DNA of 36,086 nt from Rhodocyclaceae bacterium (lineage in GTDB: Bacteria > Pseudomonadota > Gammaproteobacteria > Burkholderiales > Rhodocyclaceae): NCBI GenBank assembly GCA_020445745.1, contig JAGRGB010000114.1, positions 1 through 36,086 of the forward strand, in the 5' to 3' direction. Below, one piece after another: positions 15,378 through 24,656 of this stretch. The translations under genes and the position numbers were made by a program. Position 1 is the stretch's first letter; each line of letters starts with the position of its first letter. Below the pieces are notes generated by a model. That model made no database searches, was not told the origin of the DNA, and saw only the letters and a program-made list of their open reading frames with translations.

Positions 15378-15863
15378 CTAGTCGCCGAGGCGCGCGATCC
15401 GCTGATCGCCGCAGGCGGCGATCAGTCCGGCCACCGGTCCACGCCCCGGGATCACGTAGTCGGGGGCGATCTCGTGCAGCGGCAGCAACACGAATGCCCG
15501 CTCGTGGCAGCGCGGATGGGGCAGCAGGAGGTCCGCGTCGGACTGCTGCAGACCGCCGTAGAGCACGATGTCGAGATCGAGCGTACGCGGGGCGTTGGCA
15601 AAGCTCCGTTGCCGGCCTTGCAGTTGCTCGATGCGCTGCAGTTGATCGAGCAGGGCGCGCGGCGCGAGGCTGGTGGCGACCTCGACGACGGCGTTCACGA
15701 AATCCGGCTGGGCGTCGTAGCCGAGCGGCGCACTGGCGTAGAACGACGAGACGGCGCGCAGTTCCACCCCGGCGATCGCGGCGATCGCGGCGATCGCGCG
15801 GTGCAGCCGGCCTGCGGGGTCGTCGAGATTGCTGCCGAGGCCGATATAGACGTGTTCCTGCAT
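15378..15863 (-). CDS. folK: 2-amino-4-hydroxy-6-hydroxymethyldihydropteridine pyrophosphokinase
   Basis: This 161-residue enzyme has the FolK signatures. They are HVYIGLGSNLDDPAGRLHRA at the N-terminus, YASAPLGYDAQPDFVNAVVE for substrate binding, and RTLDLDIVLYGG with the Asp pair that holds two Mg ions. LLLPHPRCHERAFVLLPLHEIAP completes the core. It transfers pyrophosphate from ATP to the hydroxymethyl pterin in folate synthesis in the cytoplasm. The ATG at 15861-15863 gives the family N-terminus. The gene contains a 3 x 9-base in-frame repeat coding AIAAIAAIA. It stands alone on the minus strand and faces away from the divergent decarboxylase gene 72 bases away. Confidence 0.96.
   Translation of the reverse strand: MQEHVYIGLGSNLDDPAGRLHRAIAAIAAIAGVELRAVSSFYASAPLGYDAQPDFVNAVVEVATSLAPRALLDQLQRIEQLQGRQRSFANAPRTLDLDIVLYGGLQQSDADLLLPHPRCHERAFVLLPLHEIAPDYVIPGRGPVAGLIAACGDQRIARLGD
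15772..15798. repeat. In-frame tandem repeat, three perfect 9-base units inside folK
   Basis: The unit GCGATCGCG is repeated three times without change and codes for Ala-Ile-Ala steps in FolK (residues ~24-32). Each unit contains the palindrome CGATCG. Loss or gain of one unit would change the protein by three residues without a frameshift, so length variation between strains is possible. Confidence 0.8.
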
Positions 15864-15935
15864 GGACGGCTCCGCGACTTTTCCTGGGCCATTCTCGCCT
15901 AGAATCGCAGGTTCGACCCCGGGCGAGCGTGAATC

Positions 15936-17141
15936 ATGCTGACCCAATCCCTGTGTGCGCGATGGCAGGTCGCCGGCCCGGCAGAGGCAGGCAGTCGCGA
16001 GCTGACGGCGCTGGCCGAGGCGCATGGCACGCCGCTGTTCGCGACCCGTGCGGCGATGCTCGACGAGCGTTTGGCGCAACTGCGGGCGATGCTGCCCGCC
16101 GGCATGCGCGTGCTCTATTCGGTCAAGGCCAATGCCCGGCCCGAGGTGCTGGCCCGTCTGGGGCTGCTGGTGGACGGCTTCGACGTGGCCTCGTCGGCCG
16201 AGCTGGAGCTCGCGAGGGCGGCGGCGGCACCGGGCAGCGTGCTCGCCATGACCGGACCCGGCAAGCGCGACGACGATCTCGCCGCGGCGCTGGCGGCCGA
16301 TGCGGTGGTGGTGCTCGAGTCCCTCGACGAGGGCGCGCGGCTGGCCCGGGCCGCCGGCGAGCGCCGGCCGCGTGTGCTGCTGCGGATCAACCCGCCGTTC
16401 GAGCTGGCGGCCGAATCGCGGATGAGCGGCGGACCGCGCAAGTTCGGCGTCGATTCGGAGCAGGCTGGCGCGGCGCTCGCCGGCATCGGCGAGCTGCCGC
16501 TGGATTTCCTCGGCTTCCATATCTATCCCGGCTCGAACTGCCTCAATGCCCAGGCGATCGCCAACGGCATGCACGCGACGCTGTCACTGGCTGCCGAGCT
16601 TGCCGCGCAGGCGCCGGCGCCGGTCCGGGTGCTGAACCTGGGCGGCGGCTTCGGCATCCCGTGCCTGCCGGGCGAGGCGTCGCTGGCGCTGGACCGGCTC
16701 GGCGAGTCCCTCGGGCGACTCGCCAGCGAGGCGTCGCGTCGCCTGCCGGAGGCGACCCTGTGCGTCGAACTGGGGCGCTTCCTGGTCGGCGAAGCCGGCG
16801 TCTATCTGAGCCGGGTGGTCGAGCGCAAGGTGTCGCGCGGGCGTGTCTACCTGATCCTCGACGGCGGTCTCAACCACCACTGGCAGGCGACCGGCGCGCT
16901 GGAAGGCCGTCGTCATCTGCACTACCCGATCTGGGTGGTCGGCGGTGCCGGCCGGCCGATGGAGTCGGTGACGGTTTGCGGGCCCTTGTGCGCGCCCCAC
17001 GATACCTGGGCCGAGCACCTGAACCTGCCGCGCGCCGAGCCCGGCGACCTGGTGGCGGTCTTCCAGTCCGGCGCCTACACCACGGCGATCAGCCCGGGCG
17101 ACTTCATGCTGCGCCCGCCGCCGGCCCAGTTGCTCGTATGA
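15936..17141 (+). CDS. PLP-dependent decarboxylase, diaminopimelate/ornithine decarboxylase family
   Basis: This 401-residue protein has the alanine-racemase-fold decarboxylase layout. The PLP lysine sits in LYSVKANARPEVL (Lys64) and HIYPGSN is in the barrel. The glycine loop VLNLGGGFGIPCLPGE binds PLP phosphate, ELGRFLVGEAGVYLSRV follows, and the C-terminal beta domain has VCGPLCAPHD (Cys348 at the catalytic position) and FQSGAYTTAISPGDF. LNLGGGFGIP and overall length resemble the exosortase-associated decarboxylase group more than LysA, but no exosortase genes are visible. The substrate is uncertain (diaminopimelate, ornithine, arginine or a glycan-related amino acid). The ATG at 15936 lacks a strong ribosome site. 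It is divergent from folK and ends at a hairpin (17153-17174). Confidence 0.88.
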   Translation: MLTQSLCARWQVAGPAEAGSRELTALAEAHGTPLFATRAAMLDERLAQLRAMLPAGMRVLYSVKANARPEVLARLGLLVDGFDVASSAELELARAAAAPGSVLAMTGPGKRDDDLAAALAADAVVVLESLDEGARLARAAGERRPRVLLRINPPFELAAESRMSGGPRKFGVDSEQAGAALAGIGELPLDFLGFHIYPGSNCLNAQAIANGMHATLSLAAELAAQAPAPVRVLNLGGGFGIPCLPGEASLALDRLGESLGRLASEASRRLPEATLCVELGRFLVGEAGVYLSRVVERKVSRGRVYLILDGGLNHHWQATGALEGRRHLHYPIWVVGGAGRPMESVTVCGPLCAPHDTWAEHLNLPRAEPGDLVAVFQSGAYTTAISPGDFMLRPPPAQLLV

Positions 17142-17152
17142 TGCAGGGCCGG

Positions 17153-17174
17153 TGTCACCCGCCCGGGCGTGACA
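17153..17174 (+). terminator. Hairpin terminator after the decarboxylase gene
   Basis: TGTCAC (17153-17158) pairs with GTGACA (17169-17174), and the enclosed CCGCCCGGGC can continue pairing because CGCCCGGGCG is self-complementary. It lies 12 bases after the stop codon. No T-run is present. Confidence 0.5.
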
Positions 17175-17502
17175 GCCTGTACCGCTATTGCCAACGAATG
17201 GGGTGCCGATGCTTGCCGGCGGTGTTCGGAATCTCCGGACGGAGGTCCAGGAAATATCGATTTTCAGAGGCGGCCCGGCGGTCTAAGCTGGCGCCCGGTC
17301 TGGTGCAGATGCCGGTGCGCCCGGTCTCCCCTCCCGACCGCACATGTCCCAGGCAGGTGCGTGCTCCCCGGCCTGCACCGGACACCCGCAGCGCAGCGGC
17401 GTTGCCGAGCGCGGCGGGCGGCAGTTGGCACGACACTTGAATCGCGTGTCGATGGCGGTGCCCTTGGCTGGCGCCCCGACAGGACTTCCCGGGAACGAGT
17501 CG
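17175..17502. other. Upstream region of the formate dehydrogenase genes
   Basis: These 328 bases should contain the fdh promoter. A locally AT-richer patch at 17250-17266 (AAATATCGATTTTCAG) stands out from GC-rich surroundings, and TCTAAG at 17282-17287 is a weak -10 candidate 15 bases after TTTTCA. The fdh1B frame is open upstream to 17344, but that stretch (Cys/Pro/Arg-rich) does not look like protein. No other gene is supported. Confidence 0.35.
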
Positions 17503-19221
17503 ATGACGATGAACCTGCCCTCAGGGCGCCGCGGACGCACCCGCGGCATGCCGCGCGGTCGAGCGCTGGACGCGGTTTCACTGACCCAGGTCGAGCAGCT
17601 GCTGGACGGCCGCGACCCGGCGCCGGATCTGCTGATCGAGCATCTGCACTGCCTTCAGGATCACTTCGGTCAGCTGGCGACCCGCCACCTGCGGGCGCTT
17701 GCCGAGTGGATGCGGATGCCGATGGCCCAGGTCTTCGAGACCGCCAGCTTCTACGCCCACTTCGACATCGTCGACGACGGCGAGGCTGCGCCGCCGGCGG
17801 TCACGATCCGGGTGTGCGACTCGCTGTCGTGCCAGCTGGCCGGTGCGCACGAGCTCGCCGCCGAGCTGGCGGCGGCGACCGACGCCGGCGAAGTGCGGGT
17901 GATCGCCGCGCCGTGCATGGGCCGCTGTCACCAGGCGCCGGTGGTCGAGGTCGGCCATCGTCACCTCGGCAACGCCAGCCGTGCCTCGGTCGAGGCGGTG
18001 CTGTCGGCCGGCGAGTTCGCGCCCGAGCCGATCGACTGGCAGCGCCTCGATGCCTACCGCGCCGAGGGCGGTTTCGCGCTGCTCGACGCGATGCGCGCCG
18101 GCCGCGTCGGGGTCGACGACGTCAGCGCGATGCTCGACAGCGCGGGATTGCGGGGCCTCGGCGGGGCGGGATTCCCGACCTTCCGCAAATGGGGGTTCGT
18201 GCGCGCCGAGCCGGCGCCGCGCTATCTGGTGATCAACGCAGACGAGGGCGAGCCCGGCACGATCAAGGACCGCCATTATCTCGAGCGCTCGCCCCACCAG
18301 TTCCTCGAGGGGATGCTGGTCAGCGCCGAGGCGGTCGAGGCCAGTGCCAGCTACATCTACCTGCGGGACGAGTATCCCGGGCTGCACGAGGTATTGCGCG
18401 AAGCGATCGCCGAGCTCGAGGCGGCCGGGCTGGCGACGCCGGGCAGCATCGTGCTGCGCAGGGGCGCCGGCGCCTACATCTGTGGCGAGGAGTCGGCCTT
18501 GATCGAATCCCTCGAGGGCAAGCCGGGCAAGCCCCGCCACCGGCCTCCCTTCGTCGCCCAGCGCGGCCTGTTCGACCGGCCGACCCTGGTGAACAACGTC
18601 GAGACGGTCTACTGGATTCCGGAGATCCACCGCCGCGGCGCCGACTGGTTCGCCGGCCACGGCCGCCACGGCCGGAGCGGCCTGCGCAGCTTCTCGGTGT
18701 CGGGCCGGGTCAACAGGCCCGGCGTGCATCTGGCGCCGGCCGGCATCACGCTCAACGAGCTGGTCGAGGAATATTGCGGCGGCATGCAGGACGGCCATCG
18801 CCTGCTGGCCTACCTGCCGGGCGGGGCGTCGGGCGGCATCCTGCCGGCCGCCAGGGCCGACCTGCCCCTGGACTTCGACACGCTCCAGGCGCATGGCTGC
18901 TTCATCGGCTCGGCGGCGGTGATCGTGATCTCGGAGCTGGATGACCTGCGTGCCGTGCTGGTCAATCTGATGGCCTTCTTCGCCGACGAGTCCTGCGGTC
19001 AATGCACGCCGTGCCGGGTCGGCACCGAGAAGATGCTGGCGATGCTCGAACGCGACGACTGGGACGTGGCCGCCTTGCGGCAGCTGTCGCAGGTGATGAT
19101 GGATGCGTCGATCTGCGGTCTCGGCCAGGCCGCGCCCAACCCGGTCCTCGGTGCCCTCGAGCATTTTCCGGATCGTCTCGTGGCGCAGGGCATCCGGCTG
19201 GTGAAGGAGGGCGTTCAATGA
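17503..19221 (+). CDS. fdh1B: NAD-dependent formate dehydrogenase, beta subunit (NuoE-NuoF fusion)
   Basis: This 572-residue flavin/iron-sulphur subunit passes electrons from the alpha subunit to NAD+. The N-terminal NuoE-like part carries a [2Fe-2S] set: Cys105 and Cys110 (CDSLSC), Cys138 and Cys142 (CMGRC). The NuoF-like part has the FMN/NADH regions GLRGLGGAGFPTFRKW and NADEGEPGTIKDRHY, then GAYICGEESALIESLEGKPG. Its [4Fe-4S] set is SCGQCTPCRVGT (Cys498/501/504) plus Cys538 (SICGLGQ). The fusion is the hallmark of Fdh1-type soluble tungsten/molybdenum enzymes of methylotrophs. The ATG at 17503 is chosen for its length and because upstream residues look untranslated; an ATG two codons later (17509) is possible. 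The stop overlaps fdh1A (ATGA). Confidence 0.93.
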   Translation: MTMNLPSGRRGRTRGMPRGRALDAVSLTQVEQLLDGRDPAPDLLIEHLHCLQDHFGQLATRHLRALAEWMRMPMAQVFETASFYAHFDIVDDGEAAPPAVTIRVCDSLSCQLAGAHELAAELAAATDAGEVRVIAAPCMGRCHQAPVVEVGHRHLGNASRASVEAVLSAGEFAPEPIDWQRLDAYRAEGGFALLDAMRAGRVGVDDVSAMLDSAGLRGLGGAGFPTFRKWGFVRAEPAPRYLVINADEGEPGTIKDRHYLERSPHQFLEGMLVSAEAVEASASYIYLRDEYPGLHEVLREAIAELEAAGLATPGSIVLRRGAGAYICGEESALIESLEGKPGKPRHRPPFVAQRGLFDRPTLVNNVETVYWIPEIHRRGADWFAGHGRHGRSGLRSFSVSGRVNRPGVHLAPAGITLNELVEEYCGGMQDGHRLLAYLPGGASGGILPAARADLPLDFDTLQAHGCFIGSAAVIVISELDDLRAVLVNLMAFFADESCGQCTPCRVGTEKMLAMLERDDWDVAALRQLSQVMMDASICGLGQAAPNPVLGALEHFPDRLVAQGIRLVKEGVQ

Positions 19222-22019
19222 ACAACGGCAAGGCCTCCTTCGTATTGAGCCTGGACGGCCGCGAGGTCACCGCCTACCAGGGCGAGAGCCTGTGGCAGGT
19301 GGCGCGACGCGCGGGCGAGACGATCCCTCACCTGTGCTTCAAGGATGCGCCGGGCTACCGCTCGGACGGCAACTGCCGGGCCTGCATGGTCGAGATCGAC
19401 GGCGAGCGGGTGCTGGCCGCCAGTTGCCACCGCGAGGCGCGACCGGGCATGAAGGTGCGCAGCCGGACCTCCGAGCGAGCCCTGGCGGCGCGCAAGGGCG
19501 TGCTCGAGCTGCTCGCCGCGGACCAGCCGCCGCGCGATGCTTCTCCCGACAGATCCAGTCATTTCTGGCAGATCGCCGACCAGCTCGGGGTCGACGCCGT
19601 GGCGGCGCGCGCCCGTTTCGCCGGCAATGACGCTTGCGACGCACTGGCGGACGCCTCCCACACCGCGATGCGGGTGAACCTGAACGCCTGCATCGACTGC
19701 AACCTGTGCGTGCGCGCGTGCCGCGAGGTACAGGTCAACGACGTCATCGGCCTGGCGTACCGCGGCCATCGCTCGAAGGTCGTGTTCGACTTCGACGACC
19801 CGATGGGGGCGAGCACCTGCGTGGCCTGCGGCGAGTGCGTGCAGGCCTGTCCGACCGGCGCGCTGATGCCGGCGGCGCTGGTGGACGAAGCCGGTCGCGG
19901 CGATTCGGCGGTGGCCGACCGCCAGGTGGATTCGGTGTGTCCGTTCTGCGGTGTCGGCTGCCAGCTCACCTATCACGTCAAGGACGACCGCATCCTGTTC
20001 GTCGAGGGCCGCGACGGCCCGTCGAACGAGAACCGGCTGTGCGTCAAGGGCCGGTTCGGCTTCGATTATCCCAACCATCCGTCGCGCCTGCTGCGGCCGC
20101 TGATCCGCAGGAGCGGCGTGCCCAAGGGCATCGACCCGGACTTCGATCCCGCGAAGCCTTTGACCCACTTCCGCGAAGCGGGCTGGGACGAAGCGCTGGA
20201 TCTGGCGGCCGCGGGTCTGCGCAGCCTGCACCAGCGCCACGGCCCGCCCGCGCTGGCCGGCTTCGGCAGCGCCAAATGCTCCAACGAGGAGGCCTGGCTG
20301 TTCCAGAAGCTGGTGCGCACCGGCTTCGGTTCCAACAACGTCGACCATTGCACCCGGCTGTGCCATGCCAGCTCGGTGGCGGCGCTGATGGAATGCGTCG
20401 GCTCCGGCGCGGTCACGGCATCGTTCATGCAGGCGAGCCAGGCCGACGTCGTGATCCTGACCGGCTGCAACCCGAGCGTGAACCATCCGGTCGCGGCGAC
20501 CTACTTCAAGCAGGCGGCCAAGCGCGGCGTCAAGCTGATCGTGCTCGATCCACGCGGTCTCGAACTGGGCGTCCATGCCCACCGCACCGTGCGCTTCAAG
20601 CCGGGTGGCGACGTCTCGCTGTTCAACGCGATGCTCAACGTGATCGTCAGCGAGGGTCTCGTCGACGAGGCCTACGTGGCCGCCCACACCGAAGGCTTCG
20701 AGGCATTCCGCGCCCACGTGCTGCCGATGACCCCGGAGGCGATGGCGCCGCTGTGCGGTGTCGCGCCGGACGAGATCCGCGACATCGCGCGGCTCTACGC
20801 CAGCGCCGAACGGGCGATGATCTTCTGGGGCATGGGGGTGTCCCAGCACGTGCACGGCACCGACAACGCCCGCTGCCTGATCTCGCTGGCACTGGCCACC
20901 GGCAACGTCGGCCGTCCGGGCACCGGCCTGCATCCGCTGCGCGGACAGAACAACGTGCAGGGTGCCTCCGACGCCGGGCTGATCCCGATGGTCTTCCCGG
21001 ACTACCACCCGGTCGGCGACAAGCAGTACCGGGCGGCTTTCGAGGAGCTTTGGCAGACGCCGCTGGACGACAAGCCGGGCCTCACGGTGGTCGAGATCAT
21101 GGACGCGATCCACGCCGGCACGATCCGCGGCATGTACATCCAGGGCGAGAACCCGGCGATGTCCGATCCGGATCTCTCCCACGCCCGCGGCGCGCTGGCC
21201 AGGCTCGAGCACCTGGTGGTGCAGGACCTGTTCGTCACCGAGACCGCCCAGTTCGCCGACGTCATCCTGCCGGCCTCGGCGTGGTCCGAGAAGGACGGCA
21301 CCGTCACCAACACCAACCGCCAGGTGCAGATGGGCCGTGCCGCGGTCCCGCTGCCGGGCGATGCTCGTCCGGACTGGTGGATCATCCAGGAGATCGCCCG
21401 CCGCCTCGGGCTCGACTGGCATTACACGCACCCGCGCGACGTCTATGCCGAGATGCAGCAGGGCATGGCCTCGCTCGACCACATCGACTGGGACCGGGTC
21501 GATCGCGAGCAGTCGGTGACCTATCCGAGCCCGGCGCCGGACGCGCCCGGGCTGGACGTGGTGTTCGGCGACGCCTTCCCGCGCAAGGGCGGGCGTGCGC
21601 TGTTTGCGCCGACCGTGCCGTTGCCGCCCGACGAGCCGGTCGATGCCCAGTTTCCGGTGGTGCTGATCACCGGGCGGCAGCTCGAACACTGGCATACCGG
21701 CTCGATGACGCGCCGATCGCGGGTGCTCGACGAGCTCGAACCGGCTGCGGTGGCGACCTTGTCGCCGGCCCAGCTCGACCGCATCGGCATCGCGCCGGGG
21801 GCGCAGATGCGGATTACGACCCGGCGTGGCGAGATCGTGCTGTCCGCCCGCGCCGACCCGCTGATGCCGGAGGGCATGGTGTTCGTGCCGTTCTGCTATG
21901 CCGAGGCGGCCGCCAACATGCTGACCAACCCCGCCCTCGACCCGTTCGGCAAGATTCCGGAGTTCAAGTACGCCGCCTGCCGGCTGGCGCCGGCGACGAG
22001 CCACGCCGCCCCCGGTTGA
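19218..22019 (+). CDS. fdh1A: NAD-dependent formate dehydrogenase, alpha (catalytic) subunit
   Basis: This 933-residue catalytic subunit oxidises formate to CO2 at a molybdenum or tungsten bis-pterin centre. Domains in order: an N-terminal NuoG-like [2Fe-2S] ferredoxin (Cys40, Cys53, Cys56, Cys70); two ferredoxin-like [4Fe-4S] motifs CIDCNLCVRAC and CVACGECVQACPTG; the FdhF-type [4Fe-4S] motif CPFCGVGC with VKGRFGFDY; and the catalytic domain. In the catalytic domain DHCTRLCHASSV places Cys382 where some homologues have selenocysteine. The C-terminal cofactor-binding domain has ITGRQLEHWHTGSMTRRS. There is no in-frame TGA at the active site, so it is a cysteine enzyme. Metal choice (W or Mo) cannot be read. 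Translation is coupled to fdh1B. With the Fhc genes upstream it completes formaldehyde oxidation to CO2. Confidence 0.96.
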   Translation: MNNGKASFVLSLDGREVTAYQGESLWQVARRAGETIPHLCFKDAPGYRSDGNCRACMVEIDGERVLAASCHREARPGMKVRSRTSERALAARKGVLELLAADQPPRDASPDRSSHFWQIADQLGVDAVAARARFAGNDACDALADASHTAMRVNLNACIDCNLCVRACREVQVNDVIGLAYRGHRSKVVFDFDDPMGASTCVACGECVQACPTGALMPAALVDEAGRGDSAVADRQVDSVCPFCGVGCQLTYHVKDDRILFVEGRDGPSNENRLCVKGRFGFDYPNHPSRLLRPLIRRSGVPKGIDPDFDPAKPLTHFREAGWDEALDLAAAGLRSLHQRHGPPALAGFGSAKCSNEEAWLFQKLVRTGFGSNNVDHCTRLCHASSVAALMECVGSGAVTASFMQASQADVVILTGCNPSVNHPVAATYFKQAAKRGVKLIVLDPRGLELGVHAHRTVRFKPGGDVSLFNAMLNVIVSEGLVDEAYVAAHTEGFEAFRAHVLPMTPEAMAPLCGVAPDEIRDIARLYASAERAMIFWGMGVSQHVHGTDNARCLISLALATGNVGRPGTGLHPLRGQNNVQGASDAGLIPMVFPDYHPVGDKQYRAAFEELWQTPLDDKPGLTVVEIMDAIHAGTIRGMYIQGENPAMSDPDLSHARGALARLEHLVVQDLFVTETAQFADVILPASAWSEKDGTVTNTNRQVQMGRAAVPLPGDARPDWWIIQEIARRLGLDWHYTHPRDVYAEMQQGMASLDHIDWDRVDREQSVTYPSPAPDAPGLDVVFGDAFPRKGGRALFAPTVPLPPDEPVDAQFPVVLITGRQLEHWHTGSMTRRSRVLDELEPAAVATLSPAQLDRIGIAPGAQMRITTRRGEIVLSARADPLMPEGMVFVPFCYAEAAANMLTNPALDPFGKIPEFKYAACRLAPATSHAAPG

Positions 22020-22047
22020 TCCGGCGCGGTTGCGCAATCGATGCGCC

Positions 22048-22068
22048 GGCCTGCCGCCGCGGCAGGCC
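22048..22068 (+). terminator. Hairpin terminator after fdh1A
   Basis: GGCCTGCC (22048-22055) pairs perfectly with GGCAGGCC (22061-22068) around GCCGC, 29 bases after the fdh1A stop. There is no T-run, only CGCTTGG. The following 303 bases to 22371 hold no supported gene and no clear promoter hexamers. Confidence 0.6.
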
Positions 22069-22371
22069 GCTTGGGGCGCCCGGCGTGGCTGACGCCCGCC
22101 ACCGGGCACCGCGATCGCCATCGCGCGCGGTCGCAGCGCCCGCAGGGCACGGCCCCGTCTGCCCTCCGCCGATTCCACCGGCACCGGTCGCGAGCGGCAA
22201 GCCAGTCAAGCGGCAGAGGTCACTGCGTCGACGTGTGCTGCCTCATAAGCCCTGCCGCGTGCCTTCGCTAGCCTGTTTCCCATGCTGACCGGGCGATTCC
22301 GCGTTGGACGGCGCGGCGACCGCGCGGTCCCGCGCGGCGTACGGGCCGCGCATGGACGACTGGAGGGCAGC

Positions 22372-24576
22372 ATGGCGACATCAAGGGACCGAACGCTGGA
22401 GGTGCCGGTGATCTTTGCCGGCCTGGGCAAGGACGAGGCACGCCCTCGTTTCGCGGTATACCGGGTGGACAAGCGAGGACGGCCGTCGGAGCGGATCGGC
22501 AGCTTCGACGGCAAGCACCTGAAGATCGACCTCGGTGGTGCGGAAACGATCGCCTTCGGGCCGGACACGGATGATCCCGGCGCACTCGCGCAGGAGAGTC
22601 TGACGATCTACCGCGTGGCGCAGAAACTCGAGACGTGGCGCCGGCAGGGGGTGGTGATCGCGCAGGATGCCTGGCACTACTTCATTCGACTTCCCGTTTG
22701 CGTGGCCGGCAAGGTTCGCAAGTGCCGACCATGGTTCTGGGATTACTTGCAGCAGCCCCGGTTGGCGGCGATATTCGACCATCTGCAACGCGCACGGGTC
22801 GAGCCGCTCGGCGCCGAATTGCAGCCGCAGCTCCGGTTCCCGGTGCATTGCATGCCCCTTTGCGATGGCGTCGTCGAGGTTTTCGAGCGCAGTTGCTGCT
22901 GTCCGGCCTTCGACCTTGAGCGACTGCTCCGGGAGCTGCAGCGGCTGCTCGAGGGACTTCCCGTTCCGGTGCCGGCGCCGATCCCCGATCCGGGATCCCG
23001 GTTGCCCCGCATCCCGGATCCCGACGAGAGCCCGTTCAGCGACAGGGTGCTGCGTGAGACTGCACGACGGATCGGGCGCGGCAAGGCGGCGATGCCCGCT
23101 CTTGCCGCGATTCCGTCGCAGAAGCTCTATCAGGACTATCTCGCGATGCGCCGGCTGGCGGGCGATGCGGCCCTGCGCTACGTCGGCGAGCGTCCCTATC
23201 TGTGGCCCCTGTGCTGCCCATGCAGTCTGAAGAAGGTCGGACAGACCACGCTCCAGCCAGGCGGTCACTTCGACTTCTGCTACTGGCGGCGATTGAGCCG
23301 CGGCACTTGCAGGGTCACCCACGCCTTCCGGGTCAGGCAGCGGATCAACGGCACGTGGGTCGTCGTCTATGACGGCGTCGCAGCCCACGACCATTTCCCG
23401 GCGGGCGAATCCGCCGATCTGTCCAGTTTCGATCCCAGGGCGGTGGTCTGTGCCGACGGCCCGGGAGATGCACCGCCGAACGAAGGCGTGCCCTTCGTGA
23501 TGCTTGAGCATGTCGGGCGGTACGGCAGCTTCCACTTCAACTTTCCGCAGCAGGCCGATGTCGCGCGGATGGCCGCGCTGGACCACGACGACGGCACCTA
23601 TGCGACCGGCTATGCCCCGGACTGCCCGTGGGGAGGGCGGCTCGGACTGCGCCTGTGGTTCTCGCCCGAACTCGATGGGACGGTTGCCTACTATCGGCTC
23701 AAGGTCGTCCCGGTCGACGACGACGGCATGGCGGCGGGAACACCGATTGTGCTCGACGATTCGGTAGCCTGGGACAAGTTCGTCGAGTCCGGCGGTGAAT
23801 TCGTCCGGGTGCCGGAAGTCCTGGGCCCGGTGCCGGTGGCGAGTGGCGAACCGGGCCTGTTTCGCGTGCCGTACTGGAGCTCGCCGGAACACCGTTACCT
23901 GAGCGGCCAGTACCATCAGATCTGGGACACGGCCCGCGACGAATTCGGTGACCGGCGATTCATGCTGGCAATCGAAGTCTTCGACGACGCCGGCAGCCGG
24001 ATCAGGCCAGACGGGGCGTCCGGGCCGGGCGCCGACCGGAATTTCCAGTTCCGCCGCTGGACGAGCACGGCGCTCACCGCGGTGGTGCCGTTTGCCGACG
24101 CCGCCCACGTGTTCTGGGTCGACAACACGCCGGTGGGCGGCGATCTGGTGGATCTGCGCGTCGACGGCGTCGCCAACGGTGACCAATGCCAGTTCCTCAG
24201 CGGCACGGCGGACAGCCGGTTGTCGGTCGGTTTCCGCGCCTACCACGTGCACGGCGTCGATCACAGCGGCACCGATACGGACGCCGATTCGTTCATGATG
24301 AACTACGATCTTCGCTGGTTGCGGGGTCTCAACGGCGGCTCCGGGGCGCTCGCAGCGGCACCATCCACCGGCAACGACCACACCGACGTCGGCGAGAACG
24401 GCCCCGCGGTCGAATCCGGCAGTGCCGATTTTTCGTCGATGCTGGACTTGCACGGGCGCTGTACCTTCACCGTCAGGCTTCGCGTCCGTGCCAAGCATTT
24501 CGACGGCAGAAGCCGGATTTCCGCCTACGATTTCGCGGAAATCGCATCCTTCGCGCTGCAGATCGGCGGTTCCTGA
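22372..24576 (+). CDS. Large protein of unknown function (about 734 residues)
   Basis: I do not recognise the family. The ATG at 22372 has GGAGGG eight bases upstream and gives MATSRDRTLEVPV; in-frame ATG 22282 lacks this. There is no signal peptide or membrane segment. Residues ~1-60 form a short beta-rich domain (RPRFAVYRVDKRGRPSERIG). Around residue 175-190 is a Cys cluster (RSCCCPAFDL), then a Pro-rich linker PVPVPAPIPDPGSRLPRIPD at ~203-222 and a second Cys cluster (LCCPCSLKKVGQ) near 280. The C-terminal 450 residues look beta-rich, with many Asp, Gly, Trp and Tyr (for example HVHGVDHSGTDTDADSF), like extracellular or carbohydrate-related beta sandwiches. It is monocistronic, between fdh1A and a convergent dehydratase gene. 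Confidence 0.8.
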   Translation: MATSRDRTLEVPVIFAGLGKDEARPRFAVYRVDKRGRPSERIGSFDGKHLKIDLGGAETIAFGPDTDDPGALAQESLTIYRVAQKLETWRRQGVVIAQDAWHYFIRLPVCVAGKVRKCRPWFWDYLQQPRLAAIFDHLQRARVEPLGAELQPQLRFPVHCMPLCDGVVEVFERSCCCPAFDLERLLRELQRLLEGLPVPVPAPIPDPGSRLPRIPDPDESPFSDRVLRETARRIGRGKAAMPALAAIPSQKLYQDYLAMRRLAGDAALRYVGERPYLWPLCCPCSLKKVGQTTLQPGGHFDFCYWRRLSRGTCRVTHAFRVRQRINGTWVVVYDGVAAHDHFPAGESADLSSFDPRAVVCADGPGDAPPNEGVPFVMLEHVGRYGSFHFNFPQQADVARMAALDHDDGTYATGYAPDCPWGGRLGLRLWFSPELDGTVAYYRLKVVPVDDDGMAAGTPIVLDDSVAWDKFVESGGEFVRVPEVLGPVPVASGEPGLFRVPYWSSPEHRYLSGQYHQIWDTARDEFGDRRFMLAIEVFDDAGSRIRPDGASGPGADRNFQFRRWTSTALTAVVPFADAAHVFWVDNTPVGGDLVDLRVDGVANGDQCQFLSGTADSRLSVGFRAYHVHGVDHSGTDTDADSFMMNYDLRWLRGLNGGSGALAAAPSTGNDHTDVGENGPAVESGSADFSSMLDLHGRCTFTVRLRVRAKHFDGRSRISAYDFAEIASFALQIGGS

Positions 24577-24656
24577 ACCGGCATCCCGACGCCGGCGGCA
24601 CGGTTCCGTCGGCGGCTCGGAGCGGCGGCGACGTGCCCGCCCCGCCCGCGACCGGC

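Noticed and set aside
17344-17502. N-terminal extension of fdh1B
   Set aside because: The 53 extra residues are Cys/Pro/Arg-rich, unlike NuoE-type N-termini; the start at 17503 gives a subunit of expected size.
19218-22019. Selenocysteine at the formate dehydrogenase active site
   Set aside because: The active-site codon is TGC (Cys382 in TRLCHA) and no in-frame TGA is present.
19215-22184. Minus-strand open frame of about 990 codons opposite fdh1A
   Set aside because: It mirrors the strong fdh1A coding frame and contains no motif; long antisense frames are expected at this GC content.
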